DNA of 8,910 nucleotides from Candidatus Hydrogenedentota bacterium. Its GTDB lineage: Bacteria; Hydrogenedentota; Hydrogenedentia; Hydrogenedentiales; CAITNO01. This document shows positions 1 to 6,213 of this stretch, piece after piece. The notes under the pieces are model-generated. The model was not told the origin of the DNA. It made no database searches and worked only from the letters and a program-made list of their open reading frames with translations. The DNA is taken from assembly GCA_903922535.1 (NCBI GenBank), contig CAIXUF010001227.1, positions 1-8,910 on the forward strand, read 5' to 3'. A program made the position numbers and the translations under genes. The stretch's first letter is position 1. The number at the start of each line of letters is the position of its first letter.

Positions 1-990
1 ATTCTCGCCCTCGAAGCGCGTGCCGCCCGGCAGCAGCCCGCTCACGATCATGGTGAAGCCCTCGCGGTACTGGCAGGTGAAGGTGTAGTCTTCGGGCGTG
101 TCGAACAGGCCGTCCTTGTCGGTCGGCCACTGGCCGCGCCCCTCGATTTCGACCGGCGCGCTCATTTCGGTGTCCATGCCCCAGTTCGCGATGTCGATGT
201 GGTGTCCGGCCCAGTCGGTAAGCTGGCCACCCGCATAGTCGCTGATCCAGCGGAAGTTCCAGTGGCAGCGCGCCTCGCAATAGGGCGCCCAGGGCGCGGG
301 GCCGAGCCACATGTCGTAGTCAAAACCGGGCGGCGGGTCCGAGGGGGCCGTGCTTCCGCGGTGAATGCCGTTCTTGTCCGGCAGGCCCACCTTCACGGTG
401 TGCACCTTGCCGATGCGCCCGTTGCGCACCAGTTCGCAGGCCTGGTGAAAGTTGTCCACCGAGCGCTGCCAGGAGCCGGTCTGCCAGACGCGGCCATAAC
501 GCTGCACCGCATTGACCAGCGCGCGGCCCTCGGAGATGTTGAAGGCCAGCGGCTTCTCGCCGTAGATGTCCTTGCCGGCCCGCGCCGCCGCGACGCCGAT
601 GAGGGCATGCCAGTGGTCCGGCACGGCGAGCGCCACGGCGTCGATGTCCTTGCGCGCCAGCACTTCCCGGAAATCGTTGTACAGGGCGCAGTCCGTGTTG
701 CCGTACTTGCCGTTGACCGCCTTGGCGGCGTTTTCGCGATGGCCCGTGTCCACGTCGCACACGGCCAGCACCTGCGCGCCCTTCTCGTCCAGAAAGGCAT
801 GGAGGTTCCCCGTGCCCATGCCGCCCACGCCGATGGACGCCATGGTGATGCGGTTGCTGGGCGCCACCGCCCCGTTCAGCCCCAGTGCCGATCCGGGAAT
901 GATGTACGGAAACGCCACCGCGCCCGCCGCCACCCCGGCGCTCCGCGTCAAGAATTGGCGCCGTGTCAAAACCGACCCTTTTTTTTGCAT
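1..990 (-). CDS. Tat-exported Gfo/Idh/MocA family oxidoreductase, C-terminus cut by window edge
   Basis: NAD(P)-dependent sugar-type dehydrogenase of the Gfo/Idh/MocA family; the substrate cannot be told. The frame is open from an ATG at 990 to base 1 (330 residues, no stop). The start is set by AGGAG at 999-1003, 8 bases upstream. Residues 1-37 are a Tat signal: LTRRQFL with the arginine pair at 10-11, then an Ala/Gly/Val-rich stretch ending near PGSALG. The Rossmann domain follows, with IGVGGMGTGN at 53-62, VCDVD near 77-81 and the family EKP motif at 145-147 after VPDHWHA. The C-terminal half has GGQLTDWAGHHID at 254-266, the usual substrate-side histidine region. Family members run about 420-440 residues, so roughly 100 are missing beyond the left edge. 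It is divergent from metK. Export to the periplasm is inferred from the signal. The family call is secure; the specific reaction is unknown. Confidence 0.93.
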   Translation of the reverse strand, partial: MQKKGSVLTRRQFLTRSAGVAAGAVAFPYIIPGSALGLNGAVAPSNRITMASIGVGGMGTGNLHAFLDEKGAQVLAVCDVDTGHRENAAKAVNGKYGNTDCALYNDFREVLARKDIDAVALAVPDHWHALIGVAAARAGKDIYGEKPLAFNISEGRALVNAVQRYGRVWQTGSWQRSVDNFHQACELVRNGRIGKVHTVKVGLPDKNGIHRGSTAPSDPPPGFDYDMWLGPAPWAPYCEARCHWNFRWISDYAGGQLTDWAGHHIDIANWGMDTEMSAPVEIEGRGQWPTDKDGLFDTPEDYTFTCQYREGFTMIVSGLLPGGTRFEGEN

Positions 991-1198
991 GCCTTGGTCT
1001 CCTGCCGTTGGTTATCCGCGCGGAGGCAAGGCCCCGCGGCGCGGCGTGTGTGCATGGCCGTCTATAATATATGGTCCGAACAGCCCGTTCTACCAGAGCA
1101 TAGACTTGCCATTGGGTATACAGGATTCGCAGGGACGGGCGATCCACCCATTGTTGTGAGATTCTTCTCCTCGTCCTGCCCCCCGGCAATATATTACA

Positions 1199-1230
1199 GT
1201 CACGATTCATATTAAGAGACATGTCGTGAC
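1199..1230. promoter_or_regulatory. 7-bp inverted repeat upstream of metK, possible operator
   Basis: GTCACGA at 1199-1205 is matched exactly by TCGTGAC at 1224-1230, with 18 bases between. An alternative pairing of CAGT with ACTG (1197-1200 with 1231-1234) extends the symmetry. It lies in the divergent gap about 120 bases before metK and about 210 before the oxidoreductase. It could be a transcription-factor site or a hairpin. There is no T-run, so a terminator is unlikely. Chance occurrence is possible. Confidence 0.25.
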
Positions 1231-1281
1231 ACTGCGAAAAAGTGGTCTTTCAGCGCGGAGTTCCTGTATTATTCCCGTCCC

Positions 1282-1330
1282 GGCCGTTGCCGCCTTGGGG
1301 CGACGGCCACCAACCCCATGTAATACATGG
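1282..1330 (+). promoter_or_regulatory. Structured 5' leader of metK: two consecutive hairpins
   Basis: Hairpin one: GGCCGT (1282-1287) pairs with ACGGCC (1303-1308), and inside it CGCC (1291-1294) pairs with GGCG (1299-1302). That gives ten pairs, a three-base bulge (1288-1290) and a TTGG loop. Hairpin two: CCATGT (1316-1321) pairs with ACATGG (1325-1330) around AAT. It ends 4 bases before the metK Shine-Dalgarno AAGGA at 1335-1339. GGGG at 1297-1300 could instead pair with CCCC at 1314-1317, a possible pseudoknot. SAM riboswitches often precede metK, but the SAM-I core sequence is absent and I cannot match this to a known class. The structure is visible; the regulatory role is inference. 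Confidence 0.35.
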
Positions 1331-1347
1331 AACTAAGGAAAGTTCGT

Positions 1348-2532
1348 ATGAGCAAGCTCACCACGGATCATGTGTTTACTTCAGAATCCGTCTCAGAAGG
1401 GCATCCGGACAAGGTTTGCGACCAGATTTCGGACGCAATTTTGGATGCGTGCCTTGCGCTGGACAAGAACAGCCATGTCGGCTGCGAGTCGCTGGTGGCC
1501 ACGGACTTCGTGGTGAACGCGGGCGAAATCACCTGTTCGGGCTGGAGCCAGATCAATCCCGAGGCGATTGCGCGCAAGGTTGTGCACGGAATCGGCTACA
1601 CGCGCGACGACATCGGCTTTTGCGACAAGACCTTTGTGTATGTGAACCGGCTGCACGAGCAGTCGCCCGACATCGCGCAGGGCGTGAACGAGGGCCAGGG
1701 CCTGTATTCGGAGCAGGGCGCCGGCGACCAGGGCATGATGTTCGGCTATGCGTCGGACGAGACGCCCGAACTGATGCCCGCGCCGATCCAGTTCAGCCAC
1801 CAGTTGCTCCTTGAACTTGCGAAAATCCGCAAGTCCGGCCAGATTGCCTATTTGCGCCCCGATTCGAAATCGCAGGTCTCGGTGCGCTACGCCGACGGCA
1901 AGCCGGCGGAGATTACCACGGTTGTCATTTCCCACCAGACGGACGATGTGCCGCTGGAGCAGATTCGCAAGGACCTCATCGAGGTGGCGAAGACGGTGCT
2001 CGGGCCGACGGGCCTGCTGACCGACAAGACGCTGTACTACATCAATCCGACCGGCCGCTTTGTGGTCGGCGGCCCCCACGGCGATTCGGGCCTTACCGGC
2101 CGCAAGATTATTGTGGACACCTACGGCGGTGTCGGCGCCCACGGCGGCGGCGCCTTCTCGGGCAAAGACCCGACAAAGGTGGATCGGTCGGCGGCCTATT
2201 ACGCCCGCTATGCGGCCAAGAACATCGTGGCCGCCAGTCTGGCGAAGAAGTGTGAAATCCAGGTGGCCTACGCGATCGGCGTGGCCAAGCCGATGAGCAT
2301 CAACGTGTCCACCTACGGCACGGGCACGGTGTCCGATGCCGCGCTGCAGGCGGTGCTTGAGGCGGGTGAGATCTTCGATTTCCGTCCCGCCGGGATCATC
2401 CGCGACCTGAAGCTGACCGAGCCCAAGGGCTGGTCGTTCCAGGAGACGGCGGCCTACGGCCACTTCGGCCGCGACATTTTCCCGTGGGAAAAGACCGACA
2501 AGGTCGACGCGCTCAAAGCGGCAGTCAAATAA
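1348..2532 (+). CDS. metK: S-adenosylmethionine synthetase (methionine adenosyltransferase)
   Basis: Cytoplasmic enzyme that makes S-adenosylmethionine from methionine and ATP, releasing phosphate and diphosphate. The product is 394 residues, close to the usual 380-400. It starts with the standard [11 protein letters not shown] block (12-22), whose His19 and Asp21 belong to the active site. The family signatures follow: [11 protein letters not shown] at 124-134 and [15 protein letters not shown] at 266-280. The tail TAAYGHFGR (367-375) is also typical. The ATG at 1348 is chosen over an in-frame ATG at 1327 because AAGGA at 1335-1339 sits 8 bases before it, the protein then begins at the normal [14 protein letters not shown], and the 1327 codon lies inside the leader hairpin. 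It is the first gene of a methyl-cycle block with the kinase and ahcY downstream on the same strand. No missing residues or frameshift are seen. Confidence 0.98.
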   Translation: MSKLTTDHVFTSESVSEGHPDKVCDQISDAILDACLALDKNSHVGCESLVATDFVVNAGEITCSGWSQINPEAIARKVVHGIGYTRDDIGFCDKTFVYVNRLHEQSPDIAQGVNEGQGLYSEQGAGDQGMMFGYASDETPELMPAPIQFSHQLLLELAKIRKSGQIAYLRPDSKSQVSVRYADGKPAEITTVVISHQTDDVPLEQIRKDLIEVAKTVLGPTGLLTDKTLYYINPTGRFVVGGPHGDSGLTGRKIIVDTYGGVGAHGGGAFSGKDPTKVDRSAAYYARYAAKNIVAASLAKKCEIQVAYAIGVAKPMSINVSTYGTGTVSDAALQAVLEAGEIFDFRPAGIIRDLKLTEPKGWSFQETAAYGHFGRDIFPWEKTDKVDALKAAVK

Positions 2533-2556
2533 GCGTGAAGTGTGAAAGCTGAAGTT

Positions 2557-2627
2557 AGTGTGGGGCAGACATTCTTGTCTGCCCTGGATAAGACAAAAAC
2601 GGCAGACAGGAATGTCTGCCCCACACT
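2557..2627. repeat. Double palindrome: two inverted hairpin units (REPIN/BIME-like), possible metK terminator
   Basis: The arms 2557-2583 and 2601-2627 are 27 bases each and are reverse complements with one difference (T at 2575 against C in the other arm, a G-U pair in RNA). They are separated by 17 bases. Each arm contains its own perfect hairpin: GGCAGACA-TTCT-TGTCTGCC at 2564-2583 and GGCAGACA-GGAA-TGTCTGCC at 2601-2620. The DNA can therefore fold as one long stem or as two small ones, which is the layout of paired REP units. It lies between metK and the kinase, 24 bases after the metK stop. It may stop or attenuate transcription or protect the mRNA end, but no T-run follows. No other copy is present in this window, so the repeat nature is inferred from form. 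Confidence 0.8.
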
Positions 2628-2712
2628 GCGCACGTCAAGTCATGTTCAGGACAAGTCAGACGGTGGTTGAGTCTGCGCAAGAATGGATGAAGTTGTCAGG
2701 CAGCATCACAAA

Positions 2713-3702
2713 ATGAACACACCCGCCCCGAAAGTCATCGGCGTCGGATCGCCGATTGTGGACCGGCTTGCCCGGGTATCGGAGGCCTTTGTCGCCTCCA
2801 TAGACGGTGCCAAGGGCGGCATGGAACTGGTCGACCACGCAACGCTGGACGGCCTGATCAGCCGTGTTGACGCACCCGTGCTGCGCGCGCCCGGCGGGTC
2901 CGCGGCAAACACCACTTATGCGCTTGCGAAGATGGGCCTGCCCGCATCGTTTCTGGGCCAGATTGGCGACGACGAGGACGGCCGCTATTACCTGGACGCG
3001 TTCAGCGCCGCAGGCGGCGACTGTGCCCGCTTTCGCCGTACGACGGACCGTAACACGGCGTGCTGCCTGAGCCTGGTCACGCCCGATTCGGAGCGCACGA
3101 TGCGCACCGATCTGGGCGCGGCGTTGCTGCTGGCTCCCGAAGGAATCGGTCCCGAGGATTTCGCCGGCTGCGCCCACGCGCATGTCGAGGGTTATCTGCT
3201 GTTCAACCGCCCCCTGACGGAGGCGGTGCTGGATGCGGCGCGCCGTGCGGGCTGCACAGTCAGCTTGGACCTGGGTTCCTTTGAGGTCGTGCGCGCGGCG
3301 GCGGACGTGCTCCCGGCTTTGCTGGACGAGTACGTGGACGCCGTGTTCGCCAACGAGGACGAGGCCCGCGAGTACATCGGGGAGGACAACCCCGAAGTGG
3401 CCCTTGCCGAACTGGGCGAACGGTGCGGCACCGTGGCGGTGAAGTTGGGCGCGCGCGGGGCGCTGCTCCAGCGGGCCGGCGAGACCGCGCGGGTGGACGC
3501 CGTCCGCGCCGACACGGTAATCGACACGACGGGCGCGGGCGACTGCTGGGCCGCCGGGTTCCTGTACGGCTGGCTGCATGGCTGGCCGCTGGATGCCTGC
3601 GGGCGGCTGGGTTCCGTGCTCGGCGCGGAGACGGTGCGCTTTCTCGGCGCGCTGCCGCCCGAGCAGTCATGGGACGGCATTCGGGCCGAACTGAAACGAT
3701 AG
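2713..3702 (+). CDS. PfkB-family carbohydrate/nucleoside kinase, probable adenosine kinase
   Basis: Ribokinase-fold kinase; the best reading is adenosine + ATP to AMP + ADP in the cytoplasm. The product is 329 residues, normal for the family. The N-terminus reads VIGVGSPIVDRLARV and then AKGGMELVD, like bacterial adenosine kinases of this family (GNALVD ... KGSMQLVD). The first PfkB signature is GGSAANTTYALAKMG (61-75), NEDE (214-217) is the NxxE motif, and the second signature DTTGAGDCWAAGF is at 271-283 with catalytic Asp277. An in-frame ATG at 2683 exists, but homology begins after the ATG at 2713, which has a weak AGGCAG about 10 bases upstream; neither start has a strong ribosome site. 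Lying between metK and ahcY argues for adenosine over a sugar, since AhcY releases adenosine. Family membership is secure; the substrate is inferred from neighbours and N-terminal likeness. Confidence 0.85.
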   Translation: MNTPAPKVIGVGSPIVDRLARVSEAFVASIDGAKGGMELVDHATLDGLISRVDAPVLRAPGGSAANTTYALAKMGLPASFLGQIGDDEDGRYYLDAFSAAGGDCARFRRTTDRNTACCLSLVTPDSERTMRTDLGAALLLAPEGIGPEDFAGCAHAHVEGYLLFNRPLTEAVLDAARRAGCTVSLDLGSFEVVRAAADVLPALLDEYVDAVFANEDEAREYIGEDNPEVALAELGERCGTVAVKLGARGALLQRAGETARVDAVRADTVIDTTGAGDCWAAGFLYGWLHGWPLDACGRLGSVLGAETVRFLGALPPEQSWDGIRAELKR

Positions 3703-3751
3703 TCGCAGTTAATGGGACTATTGGGGTTTGGATGTTCAACCCCAGAAGGAT

Positions 3752-3848
3752 GGACGCAAAGGACGTAAGGGACGAAAAGGACAGAGAGGGCAGGTGTTGC
3801 GCATCTGGACGCGTCCTTTTGGTCCTTTGGGTTTCTTTCGTCCTTTCT
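3752..3848. repeat. Inverted pair of 9-base tandem repeats (intergenic element)
   Basis: Left half: GGACGCAAA, GGACGTAAG, GGACGAAAA, GGACAGAGA, four 9-base units at 3752-3787. Right half: GTCCTTTTG, GTCCTTTGG, GTTTCTTTC, GTCCTTTCT, four 9-base units at 3813-3848, which read as the same unit on the other strand. Between them lie 25 bases. The halves can pair into an imperfect stem of about 30 base pairs. In one frame the left half would read as a basic [16 protein letters not shown] repeat, but no gene start supports translation. It sits in the 241-base gap between the kinase and ahcY, just before the ahcY promoter. It could be a mobile intergenic repeat or an RNA structure that separates the two transcripts. 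Confidence 0.65.
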
Positions 3849-3866
3849 CCCGGCGAAAAGAAGCCG

Positions 3867-3894
3867 GTAACAATGGCCCTCCCTGGGTTATAAT
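3867..3894 (+). promoter_or_regulatory. Sigma70-type promoter for ahcY
   Basis: A perfect TATAAT lies at 3889-3894, with GTAACA (4 of 6 matches to TTGACA) at 3867-3872 and a 16-base spacer. Transcription would start near 3901 and give a leader of about 43 bases before the ahcY ATG at 3944. This suggests ahcY can be transcribed independently of metK and the kinase. The -10 is exact in an otherwise GC-rich region; the -35 is moderate. Confidence 0.55.
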
Positions 3895-3943
3895 GGTCGG
3901 ACACGCACAAAGCGCGGCAATCAACAGACAAGGAACGACACCA

Positions 3944-5398
3944 ATGGCGGTGGCAATCGCAATTCCGAAGACAGAACCGGGTCTTGCATACAAAGTGGCC
4001 GACCTGTCGCTGGCCGACTGGGGCCGCAAAGAACTCGACATGGCGGAGAAGGAGATGCCGGGGCTGATGGCGGTGCGCGAACAGTACGCCGCGCAGCAGC
4101 CGCTCAAGGGCGCGCGCATCATGGGCTCGCTGCACATGACGATCCAGACGGCGGTGCTCATCGAGACGCTCAAGGCGCTGGGCGCGGACGTGCGCTGGGC
4201 AAGCTGCAACATCTTCTCCACGCAGGACCACGCCGCCGCGGCCATCGCCGCCGCGGGCGTGCCCGTGTTCGCCTGGAAGGGCGAAACGCTGGAGGAGTAC
4301 TGGTGGTGCACCTACCAGGCCATCTGCTTCCCCGGCGGACAGACGCTGAACATGATCGTCGACGACGGCGGCGACGCGACGTTGCTGATCCACCGCGGCT
4401 GCGAGTTTGAAGACACTTTCACCAGGACCGGCGCACTGCCGCCGGTCTGCCGCGACAACAAGGAAATCGAGATCATCGACACGCTGCTGCACCGGGTGCA
4501 CGGCGAGGATCCGGAGTGCTGGCACCGCATCTCGGCCAACTGGGTCGGCGTGTCCGAGGAGACGACGACGGGCGTCCACCGGCTCTACCAGATGATGAAG
4601 CAGGGCGCGCTCCTCACCCGTGCCATGAACGTCAACGACTCGGTCACCAAGTCCAAGTTTGACAACCTCTACGGCTGCCGCGAATCGCTGGCGGACGGCA
4701 TCAAGCGCGCCACGGACATCATGGTTGCGGGCAAGGTCACGGTCGTGGCCGGCTACGGCGACGTGGGCAAAGGCTGCGCCGACGCGATGCGCGGTCTGGG
4801 CTCGCGCATTATCGTCACCGAGATCGACCCCATCTGCGCGCTGCAGGCCTCCATGGAGGGCTACCAGGTCATGAAGATGGCCGACGCCGCCAAGATCGGC
4901 GACATCTTCGTCACCTGCACGGGCTGCTGTGACGTCATCACGGGCGACCACATGCGCGCCATGAAGGACCAGGCGATCGTGTGCAACATCGGGCATTTCG
5001 ATTCCGAAATCGACGTGGCCTCACTGGAAAACGACCCCGCCATCACCGAAATCAACATAAAGCCGCAGGTGGACAAGTTCGTGTTCCCCGACGGCAAGCA
5101 GATCATCCTGCTGGCGCGCGGACGGCTGGTGAACCTTGGCTGCGCCACGGGCCACCCCTCCTTCGTGATGTCCAACTCCTTCACCAACCAGACCCTGGCC
5201 CAGATCGCCCTGTGGACCGAGCCCGAGAAGTACGAAAAGGGCCAGGTGTACACGCTGCCCAAGAAGCTCGACGAGGAAGTCGCCCGGCTGCACTTGGGCA
5301 AACTGGGCGCCGATTTGGAATCCCTGACGCCCAAACAGGCCGACTATCTGGGCCTTTCCGTGGAAGGCCCCTTCAAGCCTGAGCATTACCGCTATTAG
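3944..5398 (+). CDS. ahcY: S-adenosylhomocysteine hydrolase (adenosylhomocysteinase)
   Basis: NAD-dependent cytoplasmic enzyme that reversibly splits S-adenosylhomocysteine into adenosine and homocysteine, removing the product inhibitor of methyltransferases. The product is 484 residues. [10 protein letters not shown] (61-70) and VDDGGDATL (139-147) are substrate-domain motifs, [11 protein letters not shown] (231-241) carries the conserved lysine and aspartate, and [13 protein letters not shown] (267-279) is the NAD GxGxxG site followed by TEIDP (292-296). [11 protein letters not shown] (347-357) and the C-terminal [10 protein letters not shown] are canonical. The stretch around 150-190 is the extra segment of the long bacterial form. 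The ATG at 3944 is chosen because AAGGAA at 3930-3935 lies 8 bases upstream; the open frame extends back to an ATG at 3728, but that would run through the intergenic repeat and the promoter. It is followed by a strong terminator. Confidence 0.98.
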   Translation: MAVAIAIPKTEPGLAYKVADLSLADWGRKELDMAEKEMPGLMAVREQYAAQQPLKGARIMGSLHMTIQTAVLIETLKALGADVRWASCNIFSTQDHAAAAIAAAGVPVFAWKGETLEEYWWCTYQAICFPGGQTLNMIVDDGGDATLLIHRGCEFEDTFTRTGALPPVCRDNKEIEIIDTLLHRVHGEDPECWHRISANWVGVSEETTTGVHRLYQMMKQGALLTRAMNVNDSVTKSKFDNLYGCRESLADGIKRATDIMVAGKVTVVAGYGDVGKGCADAMRGLGSRIIVTEIDPICALQASMEGYQVMKMADAAKIGDIFVTCTGCCDVITGDHMRAMKDQAIVCNIGHFDSEIDVASLENDPAITEINIKPQVDKFVFPDGKQIILLARGRLVNLGCATGHPSFVMSNSFTNQTLAQIALWTEPEKYEKGQVYTLPKKLDEEVARLHLGKLGADLESLTPKQADYLGLSVEGPFKPEHYRY

Positions 5399-5479
5399 GT
5401 GCAAGAGCGCAGGCGAGAGAGCCTGTCCCCACATTGTCACTGCAAATACGCCTCCCCGGCCTGAGTTTACGCCTTTTGA

Positions 5480-5522
5480 GCCGCAACAGAAGTGATACAA
5501 GCTGTTGCGGCGATCTTTTTTT
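5480..5522 (+). terminator. Intrinsic terminator after ahcY
   Basis: GCCGCAACAG (5480-5489) pairs perfectly with CTGTTGCGGC (5502-5511) around a 12-base loop. GATC and then seven T (5516-5522) follow on the + strand. It lies 81 bases after the ahcY stop and closes the methyl-cycle block before the oppositely oriented dinD-like gene, whose stop is at 5557. Confidence 0.9.
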
Positions 5523-5556
5523 GCGCGCCTTGGCTTTTGTATTACCTACGTTTCGG

Positions 5557-6069
5557 TCATATGTCCAGTGAGTAAAGAACGGCGGGGGGGAGGTTCTCAG
5601 GGGGTGTGCCGCCGATGCGCTGTATGGCGGCGCGCACCTCGCGTCCGACCTGCATGTGGGTGTCGATGGCGCGCTGCCCGCCGCGTATCCCCTCGCGCTT
5701 GAGTCTGTCGCGGGTCTGGACGGCGAAATATTCCTGATCGCGGGCTATTTCGGGCTTGCGTGGGTCGCCGTTTTGGGTAATAAGGTAACACGCGAAACGA
5801 GACAGGTGAAAATCTTGAATGCCGCGTTTTCCGCCTTTGCCGTGCTCGATCAATTTGCCGGCGCCGGCAAACTGATAGGCTGGATCGTTACCCGAGTGTT
5901 TGGAAGAGGTTATGGCGCGCTGGACGGCCTCTTCAAAACGCCGCCACTGGCTGTATCCGAGCAGCGGCTGCAGGTCCCGGGCGCTCCAGTATTCCGCATT
6001 GTGATCGTTGCGCCGTTTCAGATCCTCAAATGCGCCCTGTTTCGGGGCGGGTGACATGTCCTTGGTCAT
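5557..6069 (-). CDS. dinD: DinD-like DNA-damage-inducible protein with a large internal in-frame deletion
   Basis: The product is 170 residues; E. coli DinD has about 274. Residues 13-119 match the family N-terminal half: YWSARDLQPLLGYS (28-41), the BRO-N-like start, LSRFACYLITQNGDP (89-103) and IARDQEYFAVQT (108-119). Immediately after, at 121-159, it continues as RLKREGIRGG ... HMQVGREVRAAIQRIGGTPPENLP, which is the family's extreme C-terminal part. The intervening roughly 90-100 residues, including the FQNHGYxGLY region of intact homologs as I recall them, are absent, and the frame is kept. After LPP the tail is short and unlike homologs. The ATG at 6069 is chosen because GGAGG at 6077-6081 lies 7 bases upstream; an in-frame ATG at 6102 lacks this. 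In E. coli dinD is SOS-induced and DinD acts on RecA. This copy may be a remnant or a reduced functional form. Confidence 0.82.
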   Translation of the reverse strand: MTKDMSPAPKQGAFEDLKRRNDHNAEYWSARDLQPLLGYSQWRRFEEAVQRAITSSKHSGNDPAYQFAGAGKLIEHGKGGKRGIQDFHLSRFACYLITQNGDPRKPEIARDQEYFAVQTRDRLKREGIRGGQRAIDTHMQVGREVRAAIQRIGGTPPENLPPAVLYSLDI

Positions 6070-6101
6070 GATTCTTCCTCCGTGTCCGCAAGGGCCGGGC
6101 A

Positions 6102-6170
6102 ACTGGCGCCTGTTTCCGGTACAGGCTGGTGTTGACGTATTCCAACTCTGGGCGGAAACAGGACGCCAGT
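6102..6170. repeat. Imperfect 17/18-base inverted repeat upstream of dinD
   Basis: The arm ACTGGCGCCTGTTTCCG at 6102-6118 is the reverse complement of CGGAAACAGGACGCCAGT at 6153-6170, apart from one extra base (A at 6163). The arms are separated by 34 bases. It fills the middle of the 144-base gap between the isomerase-like gene and dinD, both on the - strand. It could be a folded leader or terminator for the upstream gene, or a REP-like intergenic repeat. There is no T-run on either side, so an intrinsic terminator is doubtful. Confidence 0.6.
6109..6125 (-). promoter_or_regulatory. Possible LexA/SOS-type operator before dinD
   Basis: CCTGT and ACAGG form a perfect 5-base dyad with a 7-base spacer, ending about 40 bases upstream of the dinD ATG. 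The E. coli LexA box is CTGT-N8-ACAG; this one is one base shorter, and LexA sites vary between phyla. On the - strand a TTGGAA at 6142-6147 could be a -35, placing the dyad over the -10. The dyad also partly overlaps an arm of the larger inverted repeat, so it may only be part of that. Suggestive because of the gene it precedes, not proven. Confidence 0.25.
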
Positions 6171-6213
6171 CCCCTTAACGTTTCAAGGAACCACACTCTT
6201 CTTCAAACGGGAA

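Larger units (their letters stand above)
991..1347. other. Divergent intergenic region between the oxidoreductase and metK
   Basis: This 357-base gap separates two divergent genes, so it should carry promoters for both. No coding region is convincing: the open frames across it are antisense or read-through tails. Visible items are an AT-rich patch at 1061-1072 containing TATAAT at 1063-1068 on the + strand (and TATTAT read on the - strand), a second AT patch at 1188-1196, an inverted repeat at 1199-1230, a TATTAT at 1267-1272 that could serve as the metK -10 with no good -35, and a structured leader at 1282-1330. None of the hexamers has a matching -35 at proper spacing, so no single promoter is assigned. 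Confidence 0.6.

Noticed and set aside
1063..1068. Perfect TATAAT on the + strand as the metK promoter
   Set aside because: It has no -35 at proper spacing and would give a leader of roughly 270 bases; kept only as an AT-rich patch in the divergent gap.
199..1215. Long open frames on the + strand opposite the left oxidoreductase
   Set aside because: They mirror the true - strand gene, which has a Tat signal, Rossmann motif and ribosome site; GC-rich codon use leaves the opposite strand open. The translations look low-complexity and match no family I know.
320..1222. Open frame on the - strand overlapping the left oxidoreductase in another phase
   Set aside because: It is Arg/Gly-rich with no motifs, and the true frame from 990 reads as a full family protein.
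1220..1347. SAM-I riboswitch before metK
   Set aside because: The conserved SAM-I core elements are not present; only an unclassified pair of hairpins is visible.
1393..2463. 356-residue open frame antisense to metK
   Set aside because: It is a shadow of the strongly conserved metK coding frame, with no start signal or recognisable domain.
2683..2712. Upstream ATG for the PfkB kinase
   Set aside because: It adds ten residues unlike homologs and has no ribosome site; 2713 is preferred, though neither start is strong.
3699..3721. ATAGTC/GACTAT hairpin at the end of the kinase gene as a terminator
   Set aside because: Only six AT-rich pairs with an 11-base loop and no T-run; likely chance.
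3752..3848. CRISPR array
   Set aside because: The unit is only 9 bases with no spacers and the two halves are inverted, so it is not a CRISPR.
3728..3943. N-terminal extension of ahcY by 72 residues
   Set aside because: The extension is encoded by the 9-base repeat and the promoter region; normal AhcY homology and a Shine-Dalgarno point to 3944.
3901..3943. SAH riboswitch before ahcY
   Set aside because: The leader from the likely start site is only about 43 bases and shows no GC-rich pseudoknot of that class.
3260..4996. 578-residue open frame on the - strand across the kinase and ahcY
   Set aside because: It is antisense to two well-conserved genes, runs through the intergenic repeat, and its composition is His/Arg/Ala-rich noise.
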